A stretch of DNA of 5,903 nucleotides from Cytophagales bacterium. Lineage in GTDB: Bacteria; Bacteroidota; Bacteroidia; Cytophagales; Cyclobacteriaceae. Shown here one piece after another: positions 1 through 5,903 of this stretch. Under the pieces are notes generated by a model. That model was not told the DNA's origin. It saw only the letters and a program-made list of their open reading frames with translations, and did not search any database. Positions within the stretch are counted from its first letter, which is position 1. The number at the start of each line of letters is the position of its first letter. The stretch lies in the NCBI GenBank assembly GCA_003537495.1, contig DPSB01000637.1, forward strand, positions 1 through 5,903, in the 5' to 3' direction. The translations under genes and the position numbers were made by a program.

Positions 1-56
1 CCAACACCATACGAAACAACCAGCTCCGGTAAAAATAATTTTTTAATTAAACTCAT
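1..56 (-). CDS. possible 5' end of an unidentified leftward gene (partial)
   Basis: On the minus strand an ATG at 56-54 opens a frame that stays open to the window edge (18 codons plus 2 bases), reading MSLIKKLFLPELVVSYGV. An in-frame stop (TAA) lies just upstream at 80-78, so this ATG is the first possible start. The short basic-then-hydrophobic N-terminus looks protein-like, and a leftward gene here would be divergent from the gene starting at 122, leaving 65 bp between them. There is no Shine-Dalgarno sequence and no clear promoter. The competing reading is a plus-strand gene tail: frame 1 is open from base 1 to a TGA at 73-75. The fragment is too short to identify a family, and the call could be wrong. 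Confidence 0.28.
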   Translation of the reverse strand, partial: MSLIKKLFLPELVVSYGV

Positions 57-121
57 GAGTGGAGTGTTGAATTGATCTTAGCTTATGACTAGCCCATGAT
101 TTTTTAAGTTCGCTATAATCC

Positions 122-1306
122 ATGAAGTTGATTCTCTCAAAATCCCAGGCCAGAAAGATTATTCTTCACGCCACCGGCCTTTCGCGTTACGATCAATTTG
201 GAAAAGGTAAAGCGGCAACCTATAAAGCGATTGAGCATTTGGGCTTTGTGCAAGTAGATACAAACTATACGGTTGAACGCGCTCACCACCATACGCTCGC
301 TTCGCGTGTTCGAAACTACCAAAGTGATTGGTTAAGTCAGCTTCAGGCGGAAGACATGATTTATGAATTCTGGACCCGCGATTCGGGATTTATGCCAATG
401 AATGAATTCCGGTTTTCATTACCCATTCATGAAGTTTATCGGAGTAAATGGAAAAATTATACTGGCTCCGAAGTTAACCTGATGAATGAGATCTTAAATA
501 GAATTGCACGCGAAGGCCCCTTGCGCGCAAAAGATTTTGATAACGATCGGGTAACCCAAAGTTCAGGCTGGTGGGATTGGCGACCCTCTAAAGTGGCATT
601 AGAAAGATTACACTTTGCAGGAAAATTGTTAGCCACCCGCCTCAAAGATTTTCATAAGCTATATGATTTAATCGACAATATCATTCCGCTTGATGTAAAC
701 AGAGAAATGCCAACAGCTGATGAGTTGGCGCGGCATTTGATTTTCCGATCGCTTAAATCAACGGGCATTGCTTCCGTTCAAGAAATTTCATGGAGCGGCA
801 GACTAACCAAGCCACCCATTAAAGCTGTATTAAAAGAACTAGTAGCCGCAGGTCAGGTGCGTTTGGTTAACATAGCAGGATTGAAAGGCGATTGGTATAT
901 GTTACCCACGTATGAGAAGAAAAAAATTAAGCTTTCAGGCGATGTATTTATTCTCTCACCATTTGATCCGCTCAACGTGTACAGACGCAGGCTTAAAGAG
1001 ATTTTTGATTTTGATTATATGGTTGAGTGTTTTGTGCCGGAGGCAAAGCGCAAGTATGGATACTTCGCCCTTCCTGTATTGGCGGGTGATACGTTTATTG
1101 CCCGAATGGATTGCAAAGCCGATCGCAAGGAAAACAGACTCATCATTCACAACCTTCACTTCGAGCCTGTAAAAAATTCGGAAGCAACGCTTAACAAATT
1201 TCGCAAAGCCATAGTAGCGTTTACCAGATTCAATGGTTGTAATCAAATTACGTTAGCTCGCTCGAATAAAAAAATAATGGCAAAAACTTTGTTGAGCAAA
1301 ATTTGA
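122..1306 (+). CDS. winged-helix DNA glycosylase-like protein, YcaQ/AlkX-AlkZ family
   Basis: This 394-residue protein is close to full family length. Characterised members (E. coli YcaQ/AlkX, Streptomyces AlkZ) are DNA glycosylases built of tandem winged helices plus a C-terminal beta-barrel; they remove alkylated bases and unhook interstrand crosslinks in the cytoplasm. Visible family landmarks are Q44-V-D46, matching the QxD catalytic motif of the YcaQ/AlkX branch (AlkZ has QxQ); GWWDW at 149-153 followed by the K/ALERL helix; LSPFDPL at 278-284; the EC-VP-KRKYGYFALP segment at 302-318; and MDCKADRK at 329-336. One oddity is W84-T-R86-D, where most relatives as I remember them have W-x-H-E/A, so a usual histidine appears to be arginine. 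The ATG start leaves the QxD motif at the expected distance. A weak -7-like box (TAAGTTCG, 105-112) lies just upstream. The gene is monocistronic and convergent with the lipoprotein gene. Family is secure; crosslink-repair activity is inferred. Confidence 0.88.
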   Translation: MKLILSKSQARKIILHATGLSRYDQFGKGKAATYKAIEHLGFVQVDTNYTVERAHHHTLASRVRNYQSDWLSQLQAEDMIYEFWTRDSGFMPMNEFRFSLPIHEVYRSKWKNYTGSEVNLMNEILNRIAREGPLRAKDFDNDRVTQSSGWWDWRPSKVALERLHFAGKLLATRLKDFHKLYDLIDNIIPLDVNREMPTADELARHLIFRSLKSTGIASVQEISWSGRLTKPPIKAVLKELVAAGQVRLVNIAGLKGDWYMLPTYEKKKIKLSGDVFILSPFDPLNVYRRRLKEIFDFDYMVECFVPEAKRKYGYFALPVLAGDTFIARMDCKADRKENRLIIHNLHFEPVKNSEATLNKFRKAIVAFTRFNGCNQITLARSNKKIMAKTLLSKI

Positions 1307-1321
1307 TTGAAGGAATGAAAA

Positions 1322-1879
1322 TTAATTTGAGCGTTTGCGGATCAACTCTACACCAGTAAAATAATTTTCTTTAATCAAGCTCATCAGTTGTGCTGGTGTG
1401 GGATTGATCTGATAAAACACGTAATCGTTTTGTTTATTTGTCTTAACATTAAATTTCTTACCGAGTTTTTTAATTATCTCTTCCCGTACTACATCATCCT
1501 CCAGATTAATCGACAGTAACTCTAGCCTGTTGGGGTTTTTAACGTTTAACAATCGTAAAATCCATTGATCGCCTTCTTTAAAATTGATGAAGTAATAGTT
1601 TTCATATTGCTTTACCACCAGCGTATCGCTAATGTGTCCGGCACCAAGCCATTCTCTTCCGGTTGCATCTTTGGTACGATAGCCCCACGTTTCGATTATG
1701 ATAGTGTCGCCAATTTCACCTGTGGCTTTATCGCGTATCAGGTATTCGCCACAAATAGATTGGGGCAATTGCTGTAATGCGGCAATGCCTGCAGGTTGGG
1801 TTTTTGGGTAAGTAACTTCTTTACAGGAAAGAAGCAGTGCAGCCCAGAAACAACAGATAACAATAAAACCGAAGCGCAT
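1322..1879 (-). CDS. small lipoprotein of unknown function
   Basis: This 185-residue protein has an N-terminal signal peptide with a type II lipobox. The hydrophobic run FGFIVICCFWAALLL is followed by S18-C19, so C19 should be lipidated after cleavage by signal peptidase II. The mature protein would be anchored in the cell envelope; K20-E21 after the cysteine does not settle which membrane or face. The mature part is mixed and beta-rich in appearance: an LPQ-x3-GEYLIRD segment at 38-50, a GDTIIIETWGYR strand region at 57-68, aromatic YENYYFINF at 92-100, a charged helix at 127-142, and VFYQINP at 154-160. The LPxxxxGEY opening recalls small Bacteroidota lipoproteins, but I recognise no named family or catalytic motif. 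The gene ends 15 bp from the stop of the convergent YcaQ-like gene with no hairpin between them. Upstream, TTACTTTG (1933-1926) is one base off the Bacteroidota -7 box, but no -33 TTG sits at the right distance. Confidence 0.8.
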   Translation of the reverse strand: MRFGFIVICCFWAALLLSCKEVTYPKTQPAGIAALQQLPQSICGEYLIRDKATGEIGDTIIIETWGYRTKDATGREWLGAGHISDTLVVKQYENYYFINFKEGDQWILRLLNVKNPNRLELLSINLEDDVVREEIIKKLGKKFNVKTNKQNDYVFYQINPTPAQLMSLIKENYFTGVELIRKRSN

Positions 1880-1938
1880 GGTGTTAGTACGAATTAGTTT
1901 TTAATTTGTTTGGGCTTAATAAAATCAAAGTAAGTATT

Positions 1939-1985
1939 AGGCGTCAAGACGGCTGTAGCCTTTAGTAAACAGCCGTCAGACGCCT
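1939..1985. terminator. strong interrupted hairpin, probable terminator or REP-like palindrome
   Basis: The left arm 1939-1956 pairs with the right arm 1969-1985. Seven pairs (AGGCGTC with GACGCCT) and nine pairs (GACGGCTGT with ACAGCCGTC) are separated by a small internal bulge (AA at 1946-1947 opposite A1978), around a 12-base loop (1957-1968). It lies 23 bases past the stop of the leftward membrane-protein gene. Read leftward it is followed by an AT-rich, moderately T-rich stretch (TACTTACTTTGATTTTATT), which fits an intrinsic terminator with an imperfect U-tract. Each arm is itself a near palindrome (CGTC-AA-GACG at 1942-1951; CGTC-A-GACG at 1974-1982), which is more symmetry than a terminator needs and would suit a dispersed palindromic repeat. 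It sits about 60 bases upstream of the lipoprotein start, so it should insulate that gene from readthrough. Confidence 0.65.
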
Positions 1986-2008
1986 CTATGAATTAATTTT
2001 GCGTAACA

Positions 2009-3397
2009 TCACTTAATAATATAATCGGTTCCCTGTTTTGAATACTGGCGCTCGAGTTTGGGTATTCGTTTAAAAACACCTGCCATTATATTATGCGGAT
2101 CAACAATCAGTGCGGGCAAATCTTGCTCAAAAGCTTTGTCGATTAACACCACGTTTTGAAAGTAATCTGTTTCATTAAAATAATGCTGTGCGATGTTCCA
2201 ATCGTAAAAGCCGGTTGCCAGTTTATTGTTCTCGAAATAGCCCCACTGTTCGTCTAAAACCAAAATACGCTTGTTTGCAGGTGCGGCTGAAACCTTGCTG
2301 AAAAACATGCTTGAATAGTCAATCTTACTCAGTTTATCATAGCGGGCCAGATAAGCAACGGTTACAATGCCACCGGCAAATCCCCACAACAAGAGTTCGG
2401 CAAGCCACTTTCTGCGCACTAATAAAATACAATGACTAACAAAGTAAGCAAGCGGAGGCGCATAAGTTATAACCCGGTGCGGTGCCATTTTTCCGGCAAC
2501 AATAATCTCCACAATGGCAATCAGCAACCATAAAAACATAATCTGCAAAAGCTGCGATTGGTATTTGGTAAGGCGCGCTTCGCGGTTCAGCATCACCAAC
2601 GAAAATAAAAAGTAGGCAATGGGTATAGCTGATAGATACAGCATCGCGCTAAGCGACAACCTGTTTTCGGCAAACCAGGCAACACTTGCGTAATAGTTGC
2701 TCCATAAGAATTCGAGATTACCATTAAAGTAGTAGGCCGTCATAATCAGCAAGTGCGGCAAGGCAAAACCAAAAATTAACAGCAACGCTTTGCGAATGGA
2801 TAATCGGGTGAAGATGGCGAGAATAATAATAGTGCCGGGAAGAAATACGATGTAGGTAAATACAAATAAAGTGGCCAGCCCCAGAAAAAAGCCAAGTAGC
2901 AATAACGTGTCATCGCGCTGCACGCGAAACTCCACTTCCTTAAATAAATTATTTAGCGCCAGCAGCAACAAAGAAGAGGCAAACAACTCAGGCGATAGCA
3001 TGAGCATATCGAACGAAAAGAAACAGACCACTCCGAAAAGAAACGCAGGTAGATAGGTGCTTTCGCTTTGCGCTTTATTGCTAATTAGCAGAATGGCAAA
3101 GTAAGCGCCTTGAAAAAAGATCAGCACGAACGCTACAATATGCCGGGCTGTGAGCGAGCGGCCAAATAACCAGTCTTCCCAACCGTAGAACCAGGCGGCT
3201 AAAGGCGGCACTGACGTATGCACTTCGGTATATAAGCTTTTGCCGCTGTTCAAGGCCTCGCCCAGCACCATTGCTTTAAGTTCAGAGAGGGTGGTAGCGG
3301 CAGGGTCAACAAAAAATCCGAGACCTATCAGTATAAGTAAGATGAAAATAGCAAGCAGCCGGTACGGATCGTTTATTCGGAAAAAGCGTAGTAACAC
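2009..3397 (-). CDS. polytopic membrane protein, GT-C (GT39-like) glycosyltransferase candidate
   Basis: I start this gene at the GTG at 3397 (462 residues). A TTG at 3421 would add eight residues (MCPFKPCL), but relatives I recall begin near LLRFFRINDPYRLL, and the TTG overlaps a possible -7 box (TTTATTTG, 3426-3419). In GTG numbering about ten membrane segments are visible, roughly at 13-30, 85-105, 116-132, 136-150, 165-182, 184-198, 203-223, 249-270, 281-301 and 306-349 (two close helices). The first loop (LSELKAMVLGEALNSGKSLY, then SVPPLAAWFYG at 62-72) resembles the acidic-residue, lipid-linked-sugar loop and PPL-W motif of GT-C/GT39 enzymes. The C-terminal ~110 residues are soluble, starting with RILVLDEQWGYF and including PALIVDP, as in such proteins. 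Members move sugars from polyprenyl-phosphate donors outside the cytoplasmic membrane. The usual paired DE/DD of the first loop is not obvious (only E39), so activity is uncertain. The gene is divergent from rbfA. Confidence 0.75.
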   Translation of the reverse strand: MLLRFFRINDPYRLLAIFILLILIGLGFFVDPAATTLSELKAMVLGEALNSGKSLYTEVHTSVPPLAAWFYGWEDWLFGRSLTARHIVAFVLIFFQGAYFAILLISNKAQSESTYLPAFLFGVVCFFSFDMLMLSPELFASSLLLLALNNLFKEVEFRVQRDDTLLLLGFFLGLATLFVFTYIVFLPGTIIILAIFTRLSIRKALLLIFGFALPHLLIMTAYYFNGNLEFLWSNYYASVAWFAENRLSLSAMLYLSAIPIAYFLFSLVMLNREARLTKYQSQLLQIMFLWLLIAIVEIIVAGKMAPHRVITYAPPLAYFVSHCILLVRRKWLAELLLWGFAGGIVTVAYLARYDKLSKIDYSSMFFSKVSAAPANKRILVLDEQWGYFENNKLATGFYDWNIAQHYFNETDYFQNVVLIDKAFEQDLPALIVDPHNIMAGVFKRIPKLERQYSKQGTDYIIK

Positions 3398-3452
3398 AAG
3401 GCACGGTTTAAACGGACACAAATAAACAAAAAGTTGCCCTTACACCCCGATC

Positions 3453-3481
3453 TTAATTATGCAGGTTAACTGTTATCTTTG
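3453..3481 (+). promoter_or_regulatory. Bacteroidota-type promoter of rbfA
   Basis: TATCTTTG at 3474-3481 is a perfect match to the Bacteroidota primary sigma factor -7 consensus TAnnTTTG. Eighteen bases upstream is TTA (3453-3455) where the -33 element would be TTG, a partial match. In the usual register the transcript would begin at about 3485-3488, on or next to the rbfA ATG at 3487. No other rightward box as good is present in the 89 bp between the two divergent starts. Confidence 0.6.
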
Positions 3482-3486
3482 TGCAC

Positions 3487-3855
3487 ATGAGCGGAACGGT
3501 ACGACAGCAGAAATACAACAAACTGATTCAAAAAGAATTGAGCGACATCTTTTTGAAAGATAAGCGCGGCATTTTGGGTAATGCCTTTATAACCATTGCC
3601 GATGTGCGGATTAGTCCGGATTTGAGTGTGGCCAAGGTTTACCTGAGCATGACTTTAGCCAAAGACAAAAAGGCGGTACTCAACAGCATCGAGTTACACA
3701 AAAGTGAAATTCGCAAAGCATTGGGCGATCGCATTCGTAATCAGGCGCGCATTGTACCAGCTTTGGTTTTCTTTATTGATGAAATAGAAGAAAATGCACA
3801 GCGAATTGAAGACTTGATCAAGAGTCTGAATATTCCTAAAGAGGACAAAGAATAA
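3487..3855 (+). CDS. rbfA: 30S ribosome-binding factor RbfA
   Basis: RbfA is a cytoplasmic assembly factor that binds the immature 30S subunit near the 5' end of 16S rRNA, helps 16S maturation and is needed for growth in the cold. The 122-residue length is normal, and the protein forms one type II KH-like domain. Landmarks are the N-terminal RQQKYNKLIQKELSDIF helix (6-22); ITIADVRISPDLSVAKVYLS (36-55), equal to the family V-T-x-V-x-x-S-x-D-L-x-x-A-x-V-Y motif; the AxG kink A78-L79-G80 that replaces the KH GxxG; and RIVPALVFFIDEIEENAQRI (88-107), the VPxLxFxxD signature. I chose the ATG at 3487 over the in-frame GTG at 3481 because family N-termini match and the GTG overlaps the promoter box. 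The permease gene follows after 13 bp, so the two are probably cotranscribed. Confidence 0.95.
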   Translation: MSGTVRQQKYNKLIQKELSDIFLKDKRGILGNAFITIADVRISPDLSVAKVYLSMTLAKDKKAVLNSIELHKSEIRKALGDRIRNQARIVPALVFFIDEIEENAQRIEDLIKSLNIPKEDKE

Positions 3856-3868
3856 AATCCGCAGCGCT

Positions 3869-5092
3869 TTGAATCTACCTTTATTTATTGCGAGGCGCTA
3901 CTTCTTTTCCGGCAGGAAGAAAAACTTCATTAACATCATTTCAATCCTTTCCATTATTGGTGTGGCCTTTTCAACGGCTGCATTAGTCATAGTGCTTTCG
4001 GTGTTTAATGGATTAGAAGATTTACTGAGAAGCCTCTACACTTCTTTCGACCCTGAACTTAAAATCGAGTTGAAGAAAGGTAAGTCTTTTGAAGTAGATG
4101 AAACGCTGATTCAGCGACTGCAAACGGTGGTTGGAGTTGAAGTGATTACAGAAGTGATTGAAGACTATGCCTACGTGCGTTACCGCGATGCAGATATAGT
4201 TGTAACCTTAAAGGGCGTAAGCGAAAATTTTCTGAGTCAACACCGGCTGGATAATAGCATGGTGGAAGGTAAATTGATACTGAGTAAGAATGAAATTGAT
4301 TATGCCGTTGTAGGGCGTGGGGTGCAATATGCGTTATCCTTAAGTGTGGCAGAAAATATTTATCCGCTACAAGTGTTTTACATCAAGAATCTGAAATCGT
4401 CAGGCTTAGATCCATCGCAACTTTATTCGCGCAGAGTTATACAGCCGGGCGGAGTATTCTCTATCGAGAAAAATTATGACGATAACTTCATTTTTGTGCC
4501 GTTACATTTTGCACAAGACTTACTTAACTACGGCAACAAACGCACCAGCCTCGAAATAAAAACAACCGGTAAGCTTCCCTTAAAAGAAACTCAGGCTGGA
4601 ATAGCGCAAGTGTTAGGGCCGGATTTTTCGGTACTTACCAACCAAGAACAACATGCTGACTTGTATCGGCTGCTTAAAATTGAAAAGCTATTTACATTCA
4701 TTGCACTAACGTTACTCATATTGGTTGCTTCTATCAACATCTTCTTTTCGTTAATGATGTTGGTGATTGATAAGAAGAAAGATATTTCGGTTTTGTTTGC
4801 TATGGGTAGCAGCACTAATCTTATCCGGAATATATTTTTAAGTGAAGGCGCACTGATTGCTTTTACCGGAGCCTTTATAGGCTTAGCGTTGGGCGGTACA
4901 ATCTGCTGGCTTCAAGATTCCTTTGGGTTGGTAGGCATGGGCATGGAGAACGCAATTGTTTCCAGTTATCCGGTTAAGATGAGGCTTACCGATTTTTTGC
5001 TCACCGCTTTAGTTATGATTGTGATTACTACTCTGGTGTCATTTTATCCGGCCCGTTTAGCGGCCCGATCATACGCTCTCGAGCGACTCTGA
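3869..5092 (+). CDS. LolC/LolE-type ABC transporter permease (FtsX family)
   Basis: This 407-residue inner-membrane permease belongs to the MacB/FtsX superfamily. LolC/LolE homologues work with the ATPase LolD to extract lipoproteins from the inner membrane for transfer to the periplasmic carrier LolA. The topology is classic: N-terminal LPLFIARRYFFS, first membrane helix at about 21-46 (NIISILSIIGVAFSTAALVI), a periplasmic MacB-like domain at about 50-265, then FtsX-domain helices at about 273-299, 322-346 and 373-393. The coupling segment DKKKDISVLFAMGSS (301-315) and the terminal SFYPARLAAR (391-400) are family signatures. The start is TTG at 3869; relatives begin at MNLP or similar, no ATG, GTG or other TTG lies in frame in the gap back to rbfA, and there is no Shine-Dalgarno sequence. 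No LolD ATPase or second permease is in the window, so the ATPase must be encoded elsewhere. LolC versus LolE cannot be decided; another MacB-like export role is less likely. Confidence 0.9.
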   Translation: MNLPLFIARRYFFSGRKKNFINIISILSIIGVAFSTAALVIVLSVFNGLEDLLRSLYTSFDPELKIELKKGKSFEVDETLIQRLQTVVGVEVITEVIEDYAYVRYRDADIVVTLKGVSENFLSQHRLDNSMVEGKLILSKNEIDYAVVGRGVQYALSLSVAENIYPLQVFYIKNLKSSGLDPSQLYSRRVIQPGGVFSIEKNYDDNFIFVPLHFAQDLLNYGNKRTSLEIKTTGKLPLKETQAGIAQVLGPDFSVLTNQEQHADLYRLLKIEKLFTFIALTLLILVASINIFFSLMMLVIDKKKDISVLFAMGSSTNLIRNIFLSEGALIAFTGAFIGLALGGTICWLQDSFGLVGMGMENAIVSSYPVKMRLTDFLLTALVMIVITTLVSFYPARLAARSYALERL

Positions 5093-5116
5093 CATGTAAT
5101 TAACAGGCATGTTTTT
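5092..5116 (+). terminator. weak candidate terminator after the permease gene
   Basis: ACATG at 5092-5096 can pair with CATGT at 5108-5112 across an 11-base loop, followed directly by a run of T residues ending at 5116. The stem is only five pairs and AT-rich, so it may be chance. The position, beginning at the last base of the permease stop codon and before a separate downstream gene, is what favours it. A second weak pairing (AGGGA 5118-5122 with TCCCT 5138-5142) lies just beyond. The remaining gap up to 5248 shows nothing else I can support. Confidence 0.25.
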
Positions 5117-5248
5117 AAGGGAAATTAAACTAAAAAATCCCTGCAAAGTTCATAATTTGCAATTCTGCTTAGTGTGTAAGTAGTTGAAAATGGCCGTTTT
5201 GGCTTGCTCAGGCTACTTATTCGCAACAGCATAATTCGCAAAACAGAA

Positions 5249-5903
5249 ATGAAAGTATCGGCCGCTCAGCCTTTTCAAATTATCTACTCGCTGTATCAGC
5301 ATGAGTATCTGGGCTATATTTTCGAATCGTTTATTGTACATCTTGACGAGAAAGGTAAACTCACCTATCAACATCAAAATATCTCGCACAAAAATGCGCG
5401 CGAGTTTTCAAGGGGTCTCGACCCCCGCGATTTTGAATTGATAGAGATGATGGATGGCATGAGCCAGGATGCCGTGCTGAAACACTTTTCGAAAAAGGTG
5501 ATGAAGCCGGATGAGTTTTTTAGCAAGGTGTTTAAAAAAGATAAAGGCGATGAGCTGTTGCAAGAACAGATTGAAGCTTTTATGGAGAAGCGCAGAGCTG
5601 CTGTTCTCGAAAAAATAAAAGGCAAGCAGCTTTATGAAATGGGCAACGATGGTGAGCCCACGTGGCGCAAAATAGAAGTGCTTGAAAAACGCGCCAATGT
5701 ACAGTTTCATTTTAAACGCAACCAGGAAGGCACCGAATACAGCCCAACCATTACGTACGAAGGAAAAAAAATTGCACTTCCAAATCCGGCCGCGTACCTG
5801 ATTTGCAAACTTCCGGCTTGGATGGTTATTGAAGGCAAGCTTTATGGATTCGATAAATTTGTGGATGGAAAAAAACTTCAACCTTTCCTTTCTAAACCTC
5901 TTG
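5249..5903 (+). CDS. N-terminal part of an SNF2-family DEAD/DEAH box helicase (3' end outside window)
   Basis: The frame opens with an ATG at 5249 and stays open for 218 codons to the window edge, without a stop. The N-terminus MKVSAAQPFQIIYSLYQHEY, followed by LGYIFESFIVHLDEKGKLTYQHQNIS at 21-46, matches my recollection of the accessory N-terminal region of Bacteroidota Snf2/HepA-like helicases. Other shared stretches are KPDEFFSKVFKK (91-102), GKQLYEMGNDGEPTW (124-138), and AYLICKLPAWMVIEGKLYGF (180-199) followed by VDGKKLQPF. Such proteins are ATP-driven translocases on nucleic acid that remodel protein-DNA or RNA polymerase complexes. The Walker A and DEAD/DEAH motifs would lie beyond base 5903, so the ATPase cannot be checked here. 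The gap of 156 bp from the permease stop suggests a separate transcription unit. No Shine-Dalgarno and no clear -7 box were seen (TAATTTG at 5153-5159 has one base too few between TA and TTTG). Confidence 0.75.
   Translation, partial: MKVSAAQPFQIIYSLYQHEYLGYIFESFIVHLDEKGKLTYQHQNISHKNAREFSRGLDPRDFELIEMMDGMSQDAVLKHFSKKVMKPDEFFSKVFKKDKGDELLQEQIEAFMEKRRAAVLEKIKGKQLYEMGNDGEPTWRKIEVLEKRANVQFHFKRNQEGTEYSPTITYEGKKIALPNPAAYLICKLPAWMVIEGKLYGFDKFVDGKKLQPFLSKPL

Noticed and set aside
57..121. 25-codon minus-strand frame starting at an ATG at 123-121 and ending near 45
   Set aside because: It is very short, lacks any start signal, and overlaps both the YcaQ-like start and the better minus-strand ATG at 56; probably chance.
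956..1246. 96-codon minus-strand and 86-codon plus-strand frames inside the YcaQ-like gene
   Set aside because: They overlap its conserved C-terminal region in other frames and show no motifs of their own.
1307..1321. Bidirectional terminator between the convergent genes
   Set aside because: The 15-base gap contains no inverted repeat; any terminator would have to lie inside a coding region and I could not see one.
1910..1950. Sigma-70-like promoter (TTGACG with a TTTTAT-like -10) reading leftward toward the lipoprotein gene
   Set aside because: The -10 match is poor, the -35-like part lies within the hairpin arm, and Bacteroidota do not use that consensus.
5093..5248. Possible tRNA or small RNA in the gap before the helicase-like gene
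   Set aside because: No cloverleaf, GTTCGA-type T-loop or stable stem was seen; only two weak five-pair hairpins near the permease end.
5413..5426. GGGGTC-TC-GACCCC inverted repeat
   Set aside because: It sits inside the helicase-like coding sequence, has only a two-base loop and no T run; explained by the codons for Gly-Leu-Asp-Pro.
5408..5881. 157-codon minus-strand open frame opposite the helicase-like gene
   Set aside because: It lies wholly antisense to a frame with clear family-like protein sequence; its product is a phenylalanine-rich, low-sense sequence typical of an antisense shadow.

Overview
The window looks like ordinary chromosomal DNA from a member of the Bacteroidota, most likely the Cytophagales (Cyclobacteriaceae-like). 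This is inferred from protein resemblance, moderate GC with AT-rich intergenic gaps, the absence of Shine-Dalgarno sequences before the starts, a perfect Bacteroidota-type -7 box (TAnnTTTG) at rbfA, and the rbfA / LolC-LolE-type permease gene order that I recall from this phylum. All assignments come from reading the sequence; no database search was run.

Left part (1-2008). The left edge may hold the start of a leftward gene (1-56, weak). A complete rightward gene at 122-1306 encodes a YcaQ/AlkX-AlkZ family winged-helix protein, related to DNA glycosylases that unhook interstrand crosslinks. It converges, with 15 bp between stops, on a leftward gene for a small lipoprotein of unknown function (1322-1879). 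Upstream of the lipoprotein gene is a strong hairpin (1939-1985), probably the terminator of the next leftward gene and possibly a REP-like palindromic repeat.

Middle (2009-5092). A leftward gene encodes a polytopic membrane protein resembling GT-C (GT39-like) glycosyltransferases. It is divergent from a rightward pair: rbfA (30S maturation factor) and, 13 bp after it, a LolC/LolE-type ABC permease starting at TTG. The rbfA promoter box lies so close to its ATG that the mRNA would be leaderless or nearly so.

Right part (5093-5903). After a gap of about 155 bp with only weak hairpins, a rightward reading frame starts at 5249 and runs off the window. It resembles the N-terminal region of Bacteroidota SNF2-family DEAD/DEAH helicases.

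The genes are mostly housekeeping or conserved genes of separate function (DNA repair, envelope, ribosome assembly, lipoprotein transport, helicase). I found no CRISPR array, tRNA, rRNA, insertion sequence, toxin-antitoxin pair or defence cassette, and no convincing undescribed system. The best leads are the nested palindrome at 1939-1985, the near-leaderless rbfA promoter, and a substituted family motif in the YcaQ-like protein.
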